Of a stretch of DNA of 39,142 bases, positions 38,421 to 39,142 are shown piece after piece. Numbering within the stretch: position 1 is the first letter of the stretch; the number at the start of each line of letters is the position of its first letter. The position numbers were made by a program, and so were the translations under genes. Under the pieces are notes generated by a model. That model made no database searches and was not told the origin of the DNA. It saw nothing but the letters and a program-made list of their open reading frames with translations. Source of the DNA: UBA6821 sp044236545. Its GTDB lineage: Bacteria; Verrucomicrobiota; Verrucomicrobiia; Chthoniobacterales; UBA6821. Location: the NCBI GenBank assembly GCA_044236545.1, contig JBIIGI010000018.1, positions 1 to 39,142 of the forward strand. The letters run 5' to 3'.

Positions 38421-38430
38421 CATCATGATG
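38421..38430. promoter_or_regulatory. Palindrome upstream of the right-hand vapBC
   Basis: CATCATGATG is a perfect 10-base palindrome five bases before the antitoxin start. It follows an AT tract (TTTTTTTAAAAAA) and a TTGACT at 38402-38407 that could be a -35 box. VapB-type antitoxins bind such short palindromes at their own promoter; this is inference. Confidence 0.4.
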
Positions 38431-38435
38431 TCTGC

Positions 38436-38681
38436 ATGAGGACCACCATGACGATTGATGATGATGTTGCCGCCAAGGCCAAGGAGGCGGTCCGTCTGAC
38501 GGGCATGTCGTTCAAGAGTCTGATAAACAAGGCCCTGCGTGTCGGGATTGAGCAGGTCGTCTCTCCGCCCAAAGCTCGTCCCTACCGAACCAAGGGAACG
38601 GCCATGGGCCTTCGCAAGGGTTTGAGCTATGACAAGGTGGCGGATCTCCTGTCGCTCTCCGAGGGGGATGAGCACCGATGA
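38436..38681 (+). CDS. VapB-type antitoxin, ribbon-helix-helix-like
   Basis: An 81-residue protein opening MRTTMTIDDDVAAKAKEAV, then RLTGMSFKSLINKALRVGI, the strand-helix-helix pattern of short DNA-binding antitoxins. The C-terminal tail (KGLSYDKVADLLSLSEGDEH) is the usual toxin-wrapping part of this subgroup. The stop overlaps the toxin's start as ATGA (38678-38681). It resembles the antitoxin at 3957 in its opening residues but differs in its tail. Confidence 0.85.
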   Translation: MRTTMTIDDDVAAKAKEAVRLTGMSFKSLINKALRVGIEQVVSPPKARPYRTKGTAMGLRKGLSYDKVADLLSLSEGDEHR

Positions 38682-39106
38682 TCCTGCCGGACGCCAATCT
38701 GTTGCTCTATGCGGAGGATTCGCTCTCGCGGCACCATGAGCGCGCCAGGGAGTGGTGGGACGGGGTGCTGAGCGGTCCCGATCCCGTGAATCTCTGCTGG
38801 CCCGTGATCAATGCCTATCTGAGGATCTCCACCAATCCCAGAATCCATGAGCGCCCACTTCTCCCGGAGGAAGCCATGGCAAGGGTGAGCAGTTGGATGG
38901 ATCAACCGTGTGTCTCCGTGATCGGTCCGACGAAGCTTCATTGGGATATCTTCAAGACGCAAATCGAGGAGTCCGGAGCCTCCGCGAATCTGGTCTCGGA
39001 TGCGCATCTGGCCGCGATGGCCATCGAATATGCAAGCACGCTTTATTCCACGGACAGGGACTTTGCCCGCTTTCCCGGGCTGAAATGGAAAAACCCGCTG
39101 GAGTAG
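38678..39106 (+). CDS. VapC-type PIN-domain ribonuclease toxin
   Basis: A 142-residue PIN-domain protein: Asp5 in MILPDANLLLYAED, Asp108 in LVSDAHLAAMAIEY and Asp126/Asp128 in YSTDRDFARFPGL are the active-site acids. The second acidic position is occupied by the INAYLRISTNPRI block, as is common in the subgroup with a PxLKWxNPL C-terminus, which this protein also has. It is coupled to the antitoxin upstream. Together they should act as a type II module. Confidence 0.9.
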   Translation: MILPDANLLLYAEDSLSRHHERAREWWDGVLSGPDPVNLCWPVINAYLRISTNPRIHERPLLPEEAMARVSSWMDQPCVSVIGPTKLHWDIFKTQIEESGASANLVSDAHLAAMAIEYASTLYSTDRDFARFPGLKWKNPLE

Positions 39107-39112
39107 GGAACT

Positions 39113-39142
39113 GATGCGCCGAAGGCGCAGGAGGCGCCCCGG
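39113..39142 (-). repeat. Start of another spacer repeat block at the window edge
   Basis: TGCGCC-GAA-GGCGCA is a perfect hairpin seven bases after the vapC stop. It is followed by GGAGGCGCCCC, the same order as in the block after the large glycosyltransferase (reverse orientation). The block continues outside the window. Confidence 0.7.

Noticed and set aside
37994..38428. 144-codon open frame before the right-hand vapBC
   Set aside because: It crosses hairpins and low-complexity sequence, has no recognisable motif and no ribosome binding site.

Overview
The window is a chromosomal segment of a fairly GC-rich, Gram-negative-type bacterium. No rRNA or tRNA gene is visible, so the taxon cannot be fixed from the sequence. 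A member of the PVC group (for example Verrucomicrobiota) is my guess, based on gene content and the scarcity of Shine-Dalgarno-like sites. Gene density is normal, but almost every spacer in the flanks is packed with one unusual repeat family.

Layout. (1) 1-3318: housekeeping genes: tsaB (cut by the window edge) and tsaE on the minus strand, divergent from pgi and 6-phosphogluconolactonase. (2) 3319-12900: accessory flank with vapBC, a convergent phd/vapC pair, a MarR/GbsR-like regulator, an AAA ATPase with a DUF4143-type C-terminus, an AbiEi/AbiEii pair and a DUF4258-like/DUF2283 pair, all separated by repeats. (3) 10747-36855: a large surface-polysaccharide locus with glycosyltransferases, methyltransferases, UDP-galactopyranose mutase, a Wzx-like flippase, a Wzy-like polymerase, and an almost complete CDP-3,6-dideoxyhexose pathway (rfbF, rfbG, rfbH, an rfbJ/S-like reductase and a CDP-paratose 2-epimerase-like gene). 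(4) 36947-39142: a kinase-less membrane PAS protein, more repeats, and another vapBC pair.

The locus has been rebuilt by recombination. An AT-rich wzy lies between remnants of other genes, there are remnants of a second UGM and a second epimerase, and an acyltransferase and several small genes are broken.

The most interesting signal is the repeat system. Spacers are mosaics of (a) short tandem heptamers of many types (ATCCTCC, ATCCTTA, ATATCCT, CTTCGAC, GAGTGAG, GATTAGG, GATAGAA, CCAATCT) and (b) short perfect hairpins. Four spacers carry a composite element of three to four hairpins whose stems differ between copies by paired, compensatory changes, which is evidence of a selected or copied secondary structure. 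Four genes or remnants of the S23/IVS four-helix-bundle family lie beside these heptamers, and one such gene is duplicated as a module of about 540 bp together with its flanking heptamers. Heptamer sequence has also been inserted in frame into a large glycosyltransferase gene, and several genes start at or inside a repeat edge.
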